Source: an uncultured Eubacteriales bacterium
GTDB taxonomy: Bacteria; Bacillota; Clostridia; Oscillospirales; CAG-272
Direction: 5' to 3'
Assembly (NCBI GenBank): GCA_900542425.1
Contig: UQNQ01000003.1
Coordinates: forward strand, 62,001 to 126,000
DNA: 64,000 nt
The translations under genes were made by a program, and so were the position numbers. The notes under the pieces were generated by a model. It saw only the letters and a list, made by a program, of their open reading frames with translations, was not told the DNA's origin and did not search any database. Numbering within the stretch: position 1 is the stretch's first letter; every line of letters starts with the position of its first letter. Below are positions 52,039-60,666 of the stretch, in pieces.

Positions 52039-53238
52039 ATGAAATATGATTTTGAAACATCGATCTCGCGCTACGGTATGGGATCTGGAAAATGGGATGA
52101 AATGCGTGAGGAGGTTCCTTCGCTGCCGGATGATATTGTTCCGCTGTCGGTTGCCGATATGGAATTCCGAAATGCACCGGAAATTATCGATGGACTCAAG
52201 GAATATCTTGATACGTCGATTTTAGGATATACGCACGCGACAAATGCGTATTATGAGGCTGTTATCGGTTGGATGGAACGCCGCCACGGTTTTTCTCCGG
52301 AAAGGGATTGGTTTGTGGAATACGGCGGCGTTGTACCTGCTCTGCGGAATATGATCGGAGTTTTCACAAAGCCGGGTGACAGTGTTATGATTACAACACC
52401 TGTTTATTATCCGTTTCGAAGTTCAATTGAATGGAATCGGTGTCATGTCGTGGAAAATGAGCTGACGGAAATAAACGGAAGATATGAAATTGATTTCAAA
52501 GATTTTGAGGAAAAAGCAAGCAGGGATGATGTCAAGCTCTATATTCTATGCAGTCCTCATAACCCTGTCGGACGTGTATGGACAGAAGAAGAGATCCGGC
52601 GGATTGCAGAGATTTGTCTGAAACATCATGTCTATATTCTTTCGGATGAAATCCATTTTGATCTGATTATGCAGGGCTACCGGCATTTTTCCATGATGAA
52701 TTTGGAAGAGAAGTATCGTTCCAATTGCGCGGTCTGTACGTCTCCGGGAAAGACATTTAACCTTGCGGGACTTCAGGCATCCAATATCTTTATTTCCGAT
52801 GCCAAACGCAGAGAAGCGATTCTGAAGGCACGGGGACATTTTTCACTGAATGCACTCAGCTATAAGGCGACAGAGTATGCGTATAATCGCGCCGAAGGAT
52901 GGATGCTTGAAATGCTTCACTATATAAATGAAAACAAGAAATTTGTGACAGATTATTTAAAAAATCATCTTCCGTTTATCCGGGTATCTGAACTGGAAGG
53001 AACGTATCTTCTCTGGCTTGATTGTCGTGCGCTGGGGCTTTCCACAGAGGAACTGGAGACACTGATGAGAAAAAAAGCATATCTTTTTTTCGATGAAGGA
53101 TATATTTTCGGTAAGGGCGGAGAAGGCTACGAGCGGATGAATCTGGCCTGTCCGCGGCATGTGCTTGCGAAGGCGCTTGAACGCTTGGAGCAGGCAGTAC
53201 GTTCAGAATGTTCTTTGAATGGATCGTATTCCGGATAG
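52039..53238 (+). CDS. MalY/PatB-type aminotransferase or C-S lyase
   Basis: A 399-residue fold-type I PLP enzyme. It begins with the MalY/PatB pattern KWDEMREEVP...PLSVADMEF, then GGVVPALRNMI, CSPHNPVGRVW, ILSDEIHFDL and TSPGKTFNLAGLQASNI with the PLP Lys238. MalY/PatB enzymes cleave cystathionine or cysteine conjugates; MalY in E. coli also represses maltose genes through MalT, but no MalT is seen here. It lies 12 bases after the GH29 gene, so it is in the same transcript. Confidence 0.9.
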   Translation: MKYDFETSISRYGMGSGKWDEMREEVPSLPDDIVPLSVADMEFRNAPEIIDGLKEYLDTSILGYTHATNAYYEAVIGWMERRHGFSPERDWFVEYGGVVPALRNMIGVFTKPGDSVMITTPVYYPFRSSIEWNRCHVVENELTEINGRYEIDFKDFEEKASRDDVKLYILCSPHNPVGRVWTEEEIRRIAEICLKHHVYILSDEIHFDLIMQGYRHFSMMNLEEKYRSNCAVCTSPGKTFNLAGLQASNIFISDAKRREAILKARGHFSLNALSYKATEYAYNRAEGWMLEMLHYINENKKFVTDYLKNHLPFIRVSELEGTYLLWLDCRALGLSTEELETLMRKKAYLFFDEGYIFGKGGEGYERMNLACPRHVLAKALERLEQAVRSECSLNGSYSG

Positions 53239-53292
53239 TTTTTATCATTTTGAATTTGAATATGCCGTTTCCAGCGGCGGGGGAGGTTTTCA

Positions 53293-53943
53293 ATGAAGAA
53301 CACAGGAAAAGCAATTTTATCTTTTATAATGGCAGCAGCGATGATTTTGGTATTTGCATCCTGCAGTCTTACTGAGGCATGGCAAAAGCTTGTTGTCGGC
53401 GGAATGGAAGACGGTACCGAAAATTTTGATATGGGTATCGTGGAAGGTGACGTATATACAAGTAATTTTGCTGAAATCAAGTTTACGCTTCCGGAAAACT
53501 GGGAATTTTATGACAGGGAAGAACTTTTGGCTCTGACAGGACTTGATGCAGACGGGGACGCCGATGAATTGCAGAAAGAACTTATCAAAAAAACAACTGT
53601 ATACGATATGTATGCATTAAACCCGATGAACGGATTTAATGTGATTGTGATGTTTGAAAATATAAAAGTACAGGGCTTGAATCCGGATACATTCGGTGAG
53701 GAAGACTACGCCGAGGCATTAATGAAGGGACTGGAGGAGCAAGAGGCAGGACTTACCTATGAAAAGACCGGAGAGGAAAATACCCAGCTTGGCGGACATG
53801 AATTTCTGAGATTGGAATTCAATGCAACAGCCAACGGTGTTTCTCTCAGGCAGGAATATTATATCCGCAAAGTCGGAGACTTTATTATGAGCATCATTGT
53901 AACAGGCGATATCAATTCGGAAAGTTATTTTTCTGCAAAATAA
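53293..53943 (+). CDS. Lipoprotein of unknown function
   Basis: A 216-residue protein with lipoprotein signal MKNTGKAILSFIMAAAMILVFASC and an acidic mature part. FAEIKFTLPENWEFYDREEL (about 62-80), FNVIVMFENI and HEFLRLEFNATANGVSLRQEYYIRKVGDFIMSI resemble the PsbP-like beta domain seen in many clostridial surface lipoproteins; that match is tentative. GGGGGAGG lies upstream of the ATG. It is the last gene of the carbohydrate region. Confidence 0.75.
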   Translation: MKNTGKAILSFIMAAAMILVFASCSLTEAWQKLVVGGMEDGTENFDMGIVEGDVYTSNFAEIKFTLPENWEFYDREELLALTGLDADGDADELQKELIKKTTVYDMYALNPMNGFNVIVMFENIKVQGLNPDTFGEEDYAEALMKGLEEQEAGLTYEKTGEENTQLGGHEFLRLEFNATANGVSLRQEYYIRKVGDFIMSIIVTGDINSESYFSAK

Positions 53944-54012
53944 GCAAATAAAGTGTTTTTGTGACTATTATAATGGAGTAGCATAAATCATACTGTTTTA
54001 AAAACAAAGCTG

Positions 54013-54048
54013 AAAAAACGGGCGAGACTCTGTTCTCGTCCGTTTTTT
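54013..54048 (+). terminator. Terminator of the carbohydrate region
   Basis: A 15-base stem with one G-T pair (54013-54027 with 54034-54048), six-base loop, ending in six Ts. Confidence 0.8.
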
Positions 54049-54087
54049 GTTGTAAAAAATTCTTGACCTAAGGAAAGTTTTCATAAT

Positions 54088-54119
54088 AAAAAACGTCTCA
54101 AACGATATCGTTTGAGACG
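54088..54119 (-). terminator. Perfect 26-base palindrome, terminator of tRNA-Arg
   Basis: CGTCTCAAACGAT at 54094-54106 and its complement at 54107-54119 with no spacer. On the minus strand it is followed by TTTTTTATT, and it starts three bases after the tRNA-Arg CCA. Confidence 0.8.
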
Positions 54120-54122
54120 AAA

Positions 54123-54199
54123 TGGCGCGCCGGACAGGATTCGAACCCGCGACCCCCAGAATCGGAATCTGATGCTCTATCCAGCTGAGCTACCAGCGC
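54123..54199 (-). tRNA. tRNA-Arg (anticodon CCG)
   Basis: 77 bases with encoded CCA; acceptor GCGCTGG pairs with CCGGCGC (one T-G pair), anticodon loop TTCCGAT, T-arm GTTCGAATC. Confidence 0.95.
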
Positions 54200-54227
54200 A
54201 TATGCACGGCAGAAAAAGCCGTGATTT

Positions 54228-55022
54228 TTATATTTTAAGAAAATGCTTGGCGTTCTCACCGAGCAGCATTTTTTTCTGCTCATCATCAAACTCAAGCTTT
54301 GCAAGAAATGCCATCACTTCTGACGGAGCTTCCCAAGGCATGTCACTGCCAAACATGATTTTATTAAGATCATGATATTCAAAAATTTTTTTGACTCCGG
54401 AAAGCGTGGCACCGAGAGCGGGAAATGATGTATCAAACCATATGTTTTTTCCACAGAGATGACGAATCACACTTTCGGGGTTCGATACATCTCCAAAATG
54501 AGCGGCACATAGGCGCAAAGAAGGGAAGCTTGTCAGAATTTTGGCGATATCTTCCGGCTTTGCATGAATATGAGTGCGTGAAGTAGGATCGAGACCTGCA
54601 TGGATAACGACAGGAAGATCATATTCTGCGCAGGAAGCGAATATCTGCTTAAACTTATCGTCGCAGATATCATATCCCATAAAATCCGGATGCAATTTTA
54701 CGCCGTAAAGTCCGGCTTCTTTGATTTCTTTGGCAGCCTTCTTGATGTTTGGATAATCGGGATGGATAGAACCGAAAGCATACACTCTGTTTTGATAATG
54801 ATTGATGGAGACAGCAAATTCGTTGACTTTATCTTGTTGATGCGCATTGGTTGCAATATTTAAAACAAAGCATTGGTCAATTCCATCTCTGTCAAGTATG
54901 GAGAGCAGTCCTTCCAGTGTCCCGTTGGAACGAGGATGGAGTGCTTCATTGGTTTCAAGCTTGGAAAGTGCGCGGGGGGCAAGCGAATCGGGAAAACAAT
55001 GGGTGTGGGAATCAATTGTCAT
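54228..55022 (-). CDS. TIM-barrel amidohydrolase
   Basis: A 264-residue metal-dependent hydrolase of the amidohydrolase-2 type. The N-terminus has DSHTHCF (HxH), then GVKLHPDFMGYD, PVVIHAGLDP (metal His), CAAHFGD (His) and FGSDMPW (catalytic Asp). The family includes decarboxylases and lactonases; substrate unknown. The ATG at 55022 overlaps the TSCPD gene by 11 bases, so the two are co-translated. Confidence 0.85.
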   Translation of the reverse strand: MTIDSHTHCFPDSLAPRALSKLETNEALHPRSNGTLEGLLSILDRDGIDQCFVLNIATNAHQQDKVNEFAVSINHYQNRVYAFGSIHPDYPNIKKAAKEIKEAGLYGVKLHPDFMGYDICDDKFKQIFASCAEYDLPVVIHAGLDPTSRTHIHAKPEDIAKILTSFPSLRLCAAHFGDVSNPESVIRHLCGKNIWFDTSFPALGATLSGVKKIFEYHDLNKIMFGSDMPWEAPSEVMAFLAKLEFDDEQKKMLLGENAKHFLKI

Positions 55023-55275
55023 TATTTTTTAGTGCTTGCTCAAGTGCAAGCGCAAGCTGGTCAGGACAAGAGGTCCCTTTTCCGCCGCAGTCTGTCCCTT
55101 TTAGCCGTTTTATGACATCTTCCGCTTTCATTCCGCGGACAAGCTGAGCGATACCTTTGGTATTGCCGTTGCATCCGCCTATAAATTGTACCGACTGGAT
55201 AATGCCGTCCTCAATTTGAACTTTGATTTGACGCGAGCAAGTGCCGCGCGTAGTATATTCTATGTTTTTTACCAT
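55012..55275 (-). CDS. TSCPD-domain protein
   Basis: An 87-residue protein of the small family named after its TSCPD motif, seen here as GTSCPDQLALALEQAL near the C-terminus. Other conserved cysteines lie in TRGTCSRQI, GGCNGN and DCGGKG. The domain resembles the C-terminal part of class II ribonucleotide reductases; role unknown. GGAGGT lies 13 bases upstream, a rather long spacing. Confidence 0.85.
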   Translation of the reverse strand: MVKNIEYTTRGTCSRQIKVQIEDGIIQSVQFIGGCNGNTKGIAQLVRGMKAEDVIKRLKGTDCGGKGTSCPDQLALALEQALKNNDN

Positions 55276-55540
55276 TGCCGCAACAGGGACCTCCGCTTTT
55301 TTTGCATGGTTTCATCCGTTGTTCCGATACTACCGTACTTGGGAGATATCACAAACGATCTGTCGGAACAGAACATGAAAGAAGCTTGATTCTTTCATAT
55401 TACTTGACTATTATAGCATAGAAATTAAAAAAATGTTCTGTTTTTTCAAAAAAACATAAAATTTGTGAATATTATACAAAAAAAAGGAGAAAATTTCTCT
55501 AAAGTTTTCTGGCCGTTTTTTGAAAAAATTAAAAAAAATC

Positions 55541-55569
55541 TTGATTTTATCGGAGAAATACGATAGAAT
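55541..55569 (+). promoter_or_regulatory. Promoter of the S10-spc ribosomal operon
   Basis: TTGATT (55541-55546) and TAGAAT (55564-55569), spacing 17, preceded by an A/T-rich stretch like an UP element. The leader to rpsJ would be about 295 bases. Confidence 0.7.
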
Positions 55570-55728
55570 AGAAAGGCTTGATGTGCGAGGAAGCGAGAGG
55601 TTGCCGTGAAAACGGGGAATTTTCGCTGAGTATGTCCGATAACCGGGCGACAGTTTTGTTTTGTGAGCTGCTTGCATTTCGGATATTGCGCTGTATACAG
55701 CGTCAATCCGGGAAAAGGATGCGAGATG

Positions 55729-55750
55729 CCGGAGAAATTTCCGGTTTTTT
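55729..55750 (+). promoter_or_regulatory. Possible attenuator hairpin in the rpsJ leader
   Basis: CCGGA (55729-55733) pairs with TCCGG (55740-55744), followed at once by six Ts. The short stem suggests conditional rather than full termination. Confidence 0.45.
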
Positions 55751-55870
55751 CTTAGGGTGAATGGAAACGCCCGGGATGGTGTTCACATCGAACTGCGCGC
55801 AGCATATACCTAATTTATTATATGCGGCGCCGCCGACACTGAAAAATATTTTTTAAGGAGGCAAAATCAA

Positions 55871-56182
55871 GTGGCAGTAAGTGAGAAAATCAGAATCAGA
55901 CTGAAAAGCTACGACCATACATTGGTCGATTCGGCAGCGGAGAAGATTGTTGAGACCGCTAAAAGAAACGGAGCGACGGTTTCCGGTCCTATTCCGCTTC
56001 CCACAGAAAAGGAGATCATTACGATTCTCCGCGCTGTTCATAAATACAAGGACAGCCGTGAGCAGTTTGAGTACAGAACCCACAAAAGACTGATTGACGT
56101 GATCAAACCGTCTCAGAAAACCATCGAGGCGCTTACATCCCTCGAACTTCCGGCCGGCGTTGAAATTGAAATCAAACTTTGA
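55871..56182 (+). CDS. rpsJ: 30S ribosomal protein S10
   Basis: 103 residues with the S10 pattern IRIRLKSYDHTLVDSAAEKIV, SGPIPLPTEKEI, YRTHKRLIDV and LPAGVEIEIKL. The start is GTG at 55871, set by AAGGAGG. First gene of the operon, followed by an unusual 139-base gap before rplC. Confidence 0.98.
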   Translation: MAVSEKIRIRLKSYDHTLVDSAAEKIVETAKRNGATVSGPIPLPTEKEIITILRAVHKYKDSREQFEYRTHKRLIDVIKPSQKTIEALTSLELPAGVEIEIKL

Positions 56183-56321
56183 GTTTAGACTCGAGCGGAT
56201 TTTTCATTTGTAACGGCGTGTGTGCGGAAAATTGTTATTTCTTTGTATGATCCGAGTGGTCAAGTTGACCCGCCCGCGAAACTGCGGTGGTCAACCAATA
56301 ACCTTATAAGGAGGATAAAAC
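56183..56321 (+). promoter_or_regulatory. Structured gap between rpsJ and rplC
   Basis: 139 bases without a gene. GTTGACC (56264-56270) pairs with GGTCAAC (56289-56295), extended by CGC/GCG with a small bulge, and GTGGTCAA occurs twice (56256 and 56287). This could be a ribosomal-protein binding structure or a processing site; nothing known is matched. Confidence 0.4.
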
Positions 56322-56954
56322 ATGAAAAAGGGTATCATCGGAAAGAAAATCGGTATGACACAGATCTTTGATGAGATCGGAAATGTTATCCCGGTTACCA
56401 TTATCGAAGCCGGACCTTGTGTGGTCGCACAGAAGAAAACCGTCGAGAAAGACGGATATTCCAGTGTTCAGCTCGGCTTTGAAGATGTTGTCGAAAGAAA
56501 GCTGAACAAAGCAGAAAAGGGCCATTTCACAAAAGCGGGAGTGGCGATGAAAAAGCATTTGAAAGAATTCAGACTGGATGATGCTGAAAACATGAATGTC
56601 GGCGATATCGTTGCCGCGGATACATTCGCAGCAGGAGACAGAGTGGATGTTACAGGCATCACAAAAGGACGCGGTTATTCCGGCGTTATCAAAAGATGGG
56701 GATGTCATAAGCTGCGCATGACGCACGGTGTCGGACCTGTTCACCGTCAACCCGGTTCCATGGGTGCGAACTCGAGCCCTTCCAGAATCTTCAAAAACAA
56801 GAAGATGGCCGGACAGTACGGAAACGAACAGGTAACTGTCTTAAATCTCGATGTTGTCCGCGTGGATGCCGATAAAAATCTGATTGCTGTAAAGGGCGCC
56901 GTCCCTGGTGCCAAAGGCGGCATCGTGTTCATTCGAAACACGGTCAAAGCGTGA
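56322..56954 (+). CDS. rplC: 50S ribosomal protein L3
   Basis: 210 residues: MKKGIIGKKIGMTQIFDE start, VTGITKGRGYSGVIKRWG, and the peptidyl-transferase loop with THGVGPVHRQPGSMGANSSP. AAGGAGG precedes the ATG. It is followed 16 bases later by rplD. Confidence 0.98.
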   Translation: MKKGIIGKKIGMTQIFDEIGNVIPVTIIEAGPCVVAQKKTVEKDGYSSVQLGFEDVVERKLNKAEKGHFTKAGVAMKKHLKEFRLDDAENMNVGDIVAADTFAAGDRVDVTGITKGRGYSGVIKRWGCHKLRMTHGVGPVHRQPGSMGANSSPSRIFKNKKMAGQYGNEQVTVLNLDVVRVDADKNLIAVKGAVPGAKGGIVFIRNTVKA

Positions 56955-56970
56955 GAAGGAGGAATAGACA

Positions 56971-57594
56971 ATGCCTAACATGAAAGTTTTGGACATGACC
57001 GGCAAAGAGGTCGGAACCGTTGACCTTGCGGATTCCATATTCGCCGTCACGGTCAATGCGGCAGTACTGCACGCCGCAGTCAGGGCGTACCTTCTCAACC
57101 AGAGACAAGGCACGCAGTCGACACTTACGAGAACCGAAGTTTCCGGCGGCGGCAAAAAGCCGTGGAGACAAAAGGGAACAGGCAGGGCAAGACAGGGCTC
57201 TACCCGTGCGCCTCAATGGACGCACGGCGGCGTTGCTCTTGGACCGAAGCCGAGATCCTATCGCACGGATCTGAATAAAAAGGTGAAAAGAATCGCTATG
57301 AAGAGCGCGTTTTCCAGCAAGGTCGCTGACGATGCGTTCGTTGTTGTGGATTCTATTGCGGCAACTGAGTATAAGACAAAAACGATGGTCAATATGCTCA
57401 CAGCTGTCGGCGCCGCAGGCAAAGCACTTGTGGTTCTCCCTGAAAAGGATGAAAAGGTTGTAAAGAGTTTTGCCAACATACCGGGCGTAAAAACAGCGTA
57501 TGTCAATACGCTTAACGTATACGACATCCTGAATTGCGACAAGCTCGTCGTAGCGCTGGATGCGGTGAAGAAGATTGAGGAGGTGTACGCATGA
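56971..57594 (+). CDS. rplD: 50S ribosomal protein L4
   Basis: 207 residues with the L4 exit-tunnel loop RQGTQSTLTRTEVSGGGKKPWRQKGTGRARQGSTRAPQW and the C-terminal NVYDILNCDKLVV. Its stop overlaps the rplW start in ATGA. Confidence 0.98.
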   Translation: MPNMKVLDMTGKEVGTVDLADSIFAVTVNAAVLHAAVRAYLLNQRQGTQSTLTRTEVSGGGKKPWRQKGTGRARQGSTRAPQWTHGGVALGPKPRSYRTDLNKKVKRIAMKSAFSSKVADDAFVVVDSIAATEYKTKTMVNMLTAVGAAGKALVVLPEKDEKVVKSFANIPGVKTAYVNTLNVYDILNCDKLVVALDAVKKIEEVYA

Positions 57595-57884
57595 AATTTG
57601 CTCATGATATTATCGTAAGACCGGTTATTACGGAAAAGAGTCTTGAGGCGACAAAATCCAAACGTTACACCTTCGAGGTTCAAAAGGACGCGACAAAACC
57701 GGAGATCGCACGTGCAGTTGAAGAAGCTTTCGGCGTCACGGTTGCGAGCGTCAACACAATCAGCATGAAAAAGAAACCGAAAAGACTCGGTGTCCATTCC
57801 GGCTATACGAAGGCTTGGAAAAAAGCCATTGTTACGCTGAAAGCGGATTCAAAATCCATCGAGTTCTTTGACGGCATGATTTGA
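57591..57884 (+). CDS. rplW: 50S ribosomal protein L23
   Basis: 97 residues: HDIIVRPVITEKSLEATKSKRYTFEV, EIARAVEEAFGV, and the basic extension loop KKKPKRLGVHSGYTKAWKKA. Four-base overlap with rplD. Confidence 0.98.
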   Translation: MKFAHDIIVRPVITEKSLEATKSKRYTFEVQKDATKPEIARAVEEAFGVTVASVNTISMKKKPKRLGVHSGYTKAWKKAIVTLKADSKSIEFFDGMI

Positions 57885-57899
57885 TGAGGAGGTAAGAGA

Positions 57900-58733
57900 A
57901 TGGCTACGATCAAGTATAAACCGACTACTCCCGCAAGACGGAATATGACGGTGCCGGATTTCGCAGAAATCACGAAATTCACTCCCGAGAAAAGTCTTGT
58001 CGTAATCAAGAAAAAACATGCCGGCAGAAACAGCTACGGCAGAATTACCGTTCGTCATAAGGGCGGCGGCAACAAGCAGAAATACAGAATTATTGATTTT
58101 AAGCGTCCCTATACAGAGGATGCGGCGACGGTCATCGGCATCGAGTATGATCCGAACAGAACCGCATATATCGCTCTTCTGCAATATGAGGACGGCACGA
58201 AAAAATATATCATCGCTCCTGTGGGACTCACAGACGGCGACAAGGTATATTCCGGCGCGAATGCCGATATCAAGCCCGGAAACACGCTTCCGATTGCGAA
58301 TATTCCGGTTGGTACTTTTATTTATAACATTGAGCTGTATCCCGGCAAAGGCGGTCAGCTCGTCCGTTCCGCAGGTTCTGCGGCTCAGCTGATGGCAAAA
58401 GAAAACGGAATGGCTCAGGTCAGACTTCCTTCCGGAGAAGTTCGTCTTATCCGCTTGGATTGCCGTGCCCAGATCGGTCAGGTTTCCAACATCGATCATG
58501 AAAACGTGAAAATCGGCAAGGCCGGTAAAACCCGTCACCGCGGCATTCGTCCGACGGTTCGCGGTTCTGTTATGAACCCCTGTGATCACCCGCATGGCGG
58601 TGGTGAGGGCCGTTCTCCGATCGGTCGTCCGTCTCCTGTAACACCGTGGGGCAAACCGGCTCTCGGTTATAAGACGAGAGACAAGAAGGCGAGAACCGAA
58701 CGCTTCATCGTAAAACACAGAAACGGTAAATAA
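57900..58733 (+). CDS. rplB: 50S ribosomal protein L2
   Basis: 277 residues: KYKPTTPARRNMT, HAGRNSYGRITVRHKGGGNKQKYR, GGQLVRSAGSAAQLMAKE, and the conserved catalytic-site region VRGSVMNPCDHPHGGGEGRSPIGRPSP. GAGGAGGTAAG precedes the ATG. Confidence 0.98.
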   Translation: MATIKYKPTTPARRNMTVPDFAEITKFTPEKSLVVIKKKHAGRNSYGRITVRHKGGGNKQKYRIIDFKRPYTEDAATVIGIEYDPNRTAYIALLQYEDGTKKYIIAPVGLTDGDKVYSGANADIKPGNTLPIANIPVGTFIYNIELYPGKGGQLVRSAGSAAQLMAKENGMAQVRLPSGEVRLIRLDCRAQIGQVSNIDHENVKIGKAGKTRHRGIRPTVRGSVMNPCDHPHGGGEGRSPIGRPSPVTPWGKPALGYKTRDKKARTERFIVKHRNGK

Positions 58734-58750
58734 AGGAGGAGGGCATTGAA

Positions 58751-59032
58751 ATGAGCAGAAGTCTGAAAAAAGGACCTTTCGTTGAAGAGAAGCTCTTCTC
58801 AAGAGTTGTCGCGATGAACGAAAAGGGTGAGAAAAAGGTAATCAAGACTTGGTCCCGCGCGTCTGTGATTTTCCCGGAATTTGTAGGACATACAATTGCG
58901 GTTCATGACGGCAGGAAGCATGTTCCGGTCTATGTGACTGAGGATATGGTCGGTCACAGACTCGGCGAGTTTGCACCTACCAGAACGTTCAAAGGTCATG
59001 CTGGTTCAAAAACATCAAACAACGGTAAATAA
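58751..59032 (+). CDS. rpsS: 30S ribosomal protein S19
   Basis: 93 residues: MSRSLKKGPFVEEKL, TWSRASVIFPEFVGHTIAVHDGRKHVPVYVTEDMVGH, KLGEF-type end with FKGHAGSKTS. AAGGAGGAGGG precedes it. Confidence 0.98.
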   Translation: MSRSLKKGPFVEEKLFSRVVAMNEKGEKKVIKTWSRASVIFPEFVGHTIAVHDGRKHVPVYVTEDMVGHRLGEFAPTRTFKGHAGSKTSNNGK

Positions 59033-59064
59033 TCTCGCACCAAAGCGAAGGGAGGCAAAATTAA

Positions 59065-59406
59065 ATGGAATCAAGAGCATATCTTAAATATGCCAGAATA
59101 TCCCCGCGCAAAGTACAGATTGTGCTTGACCTCATCAGAGGGAAGGATGCGGGAGAAGCAATGGCAATTTTGAAAAACACTCCTAAATCTGCGAGTGAAT
59201 ACCTCATCAAGCTGTTAAAAAGTGCGATCGCAAACGCGGAGCACAACTTCAGTATGGATGTGAGCAGACTGTACGTATCTGAATGCTTTGTCTGCCCGGG
59301 ACCGACGCTGAAGAGAATTATGCCCCGCGCGAGAGGAAGCGCGGACAGAATCCTGAAGAGAACAAGCCATGTGACGCTTGCTCTGAAGGAAAAAGAAGAA
59401 GCTTGA
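59065..59406 (+). CDS. rplV: 50S ribosomal protein L22
   Basis: 113 residues: AYLKYARISPRKVQIVLDLIRGKDAGEA, a KLLKSAIANAEHN helix, and the tunnel hairpin PTLKRIMPRARGSADRILKRTSH. Followed 16 bases later by rpsC. Confidence 0.98.
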   Translation: MESRAYLKYARISPRKVQIVLDLIRGKDAGEAMAILKNTPKSASEYLIKLLKSAIANAEHNFSMDVSRLYVSECFVCPGPTLKRIMPRARGSADRILKRTSHVTLALKEKEEA

Positions 59407-59422
59407 AAAGGAGGCAGGAAGA

Positions 59423-60262
59423 ATGGGTCAGAAGGTTAATCCGCACGGTCTGCGTGTCGGTGTCATCAAAGATTGGGATTCAAGATGGTTCGCAAAAGAC
59501 GAAGACTTCGGCGATACCCTTGTTTCCGACTACCAAATCAGAAAATATCTGAAGGATAAACTGAAGCTTGCCGGCATTCCGAAAGTCGAAATCGAGCGGA
59601 CAAATGCGGGTGTAAAAGTGTTTATCCATTGTGCGAAGCCCGGTATGGTAATCGGACGCGGCGGCTCTGAAATTGAAAAGCTCCGCGCTGCACTTGAGAA
59701 AATGACCGGGAAATCCGTCAGCGTAAACGTTGTTGAAATCAAAAATCCCGACCTCAACGCACAGCTTGTGGCGGAAGCGATTTCCGAGCAGCTTGAAAAA
59801 AGAATTGCGTTCCGCCGTGCCATGAAGCAAGCGATTGGCAGAACGATGAGAGTCGGTGCTAAAGGAATCAAAATTTCGGTTTCCGGTCGTCTTGGCGGGG
59901 CTGAAATTGCAAGAAGCGAACATTATCATGAGGGAACAATCCCGCTTCAGACACTCAGAGCTGATATCGATTACGGCTTCTGGGAAGCAAATACCACTTA
60001 CGGTAAAATCGGCGTAAAGGTTTGGATCTATAAGGGCGAAGTCCTTTCCGGCAGAGCCGGTGCATCTGTTCCGACAGAAGCGCCCGCCGAAAAACGTGAG
60101 AGACGTGACCGCCGTGACCGCGGCGACCGCAGAGGCGGAAACAGAGGAGAGCACGGCAATCGCGGAGATCGCGGAACCGGCGCGCCGAGACAGGGGTATT
60201 CCAATACTCCGAGAGAACCCAGAGAAGGAGGCAGAAGAAATGTTGTTGCCAAAGAGAGTTAA
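59423..60262 (+). CDS. rpsC: 30S ribosomal protein S3 with Arg/Gly-rich tail
   Basis: 279 residues. The first 215 or so are a normal S3: GQKVNPHGLRVGVIKDWDSRW, the KH domain with GMVIGRGGSEIEKLR, and GCKVxxSGRLGGAEIARSE-like SVSGRLGGAEIARSEHYHEGTIPLQTLRADI. The rest is a tail of about 60 residues, made largely of Arg, Gly and Asp (RERRDRRDRGDRRGGNRGEHGNRGDRG) then a Pro/Arg end. Such tails occur on some ribosomal proteins of anaerobes but this one is long. It overlaps rplP by 23 bases. Confidence 0.97.
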   Translation: MGQKVNPHGLRVGVIKDWDSRWFAKDEDFGDTLVSDYQIRKYLKDKLKLAGIPKVEIERTNAGVKVFIHCAKPGMVIGRGGSEIEKLRAALEKMTGKSVSVNVVEIKNPDLNAQLVAEAISEQLEKRIAFRRAMKQAIGRTMRVGAKGIKISVSGRLGGAEIARSEHYHEGTIPLQTLRADIDYGFWEANTTYGKIGVKVWIYKGEVLSGRAGASVPTEAPAEKRERRDRRDRGDRRGGNRGEHGNRGDRGTGAPRQGYSNTPREPREGGRRNVVAKES

Positions 60263-60662
60263 ATACAGACGTGTTCAGCGCGGTCGTCTGAAAGGCAAAG
60301 CGACCCGCGGCAATACGGTGACCTACGGCTCTTACGGACTTGCGGCACTGGAGCCTGCATGGATCACGAGCAACCAGATTGAGGCTGCCCGTATCGCTAT
60401 GACACGTTACATCAAACGTGGCGGTCAGGTCTGGATTAAGATTTTCCCCGACAAGCCGATTACCGAGAAGCCGGCAGAAACCCGAATGGGTTCCGGTAAA
60501 GGTTCTCCTGAATACTGGGTCGCAGTTGTCAAGCCGGGAAGAGTGATGTTTGAAATGGACGGCGTTTCCGAGGAAATTGCCAAGGAAGCTATGCGTCTTG
60601 CGTCGCACAAGCTTCCGATCAAATGTAAATTCGTGAAAAAAGAAGAAGCAGGGGAGGAATAA
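60240..60662 (+). CDS. rplP: 50S ribosomal protein L16
   Basis: 140 residues: MLLPKRVKYRRVQRGRLKGKATRGNTVTYGSYGL, EAARIAMTRYIKRGGQVWIKIFPDKP, RMGSGKGSPEYWVAVVKPGRVMFEM. The ATG at 60240 follows AAGGAGG located inside rpsC; the open frame back to 60060 is the rpsC tail read in another phase. Confidence 0.98.
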   Translation: MLLPKRVKYRRVQRGRLKGKATRGNTVTYGSYGLAALEPAWITSNQIEAARIAMTRYIKRGGQVWIKIFPDKPITEKPAETRMGSGKGSPEYWVAVVKPGRVMFEMDGVSEEIAKEAMRLASHKLPIKCKFVKKEEAGEE

Positions 60663-60666
60663 AACA

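Larger units (their letters stand above)
55276..55870. other. Interval before the ribosomal protein operon
   Basis: No gene is supported in these 595 bases. The left part probably holds the promoter of the TSCPD-amidohydrolase pair (TATAAT on the minus strand at 55415-55410, poor -35). The right part carries the ribosomal operon promoter and its leader. Short palindromes occur at 55375-55398 (ATGAAAGAA/TTCTTTCAT) and 55689-55702. Confidence 0.6.
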
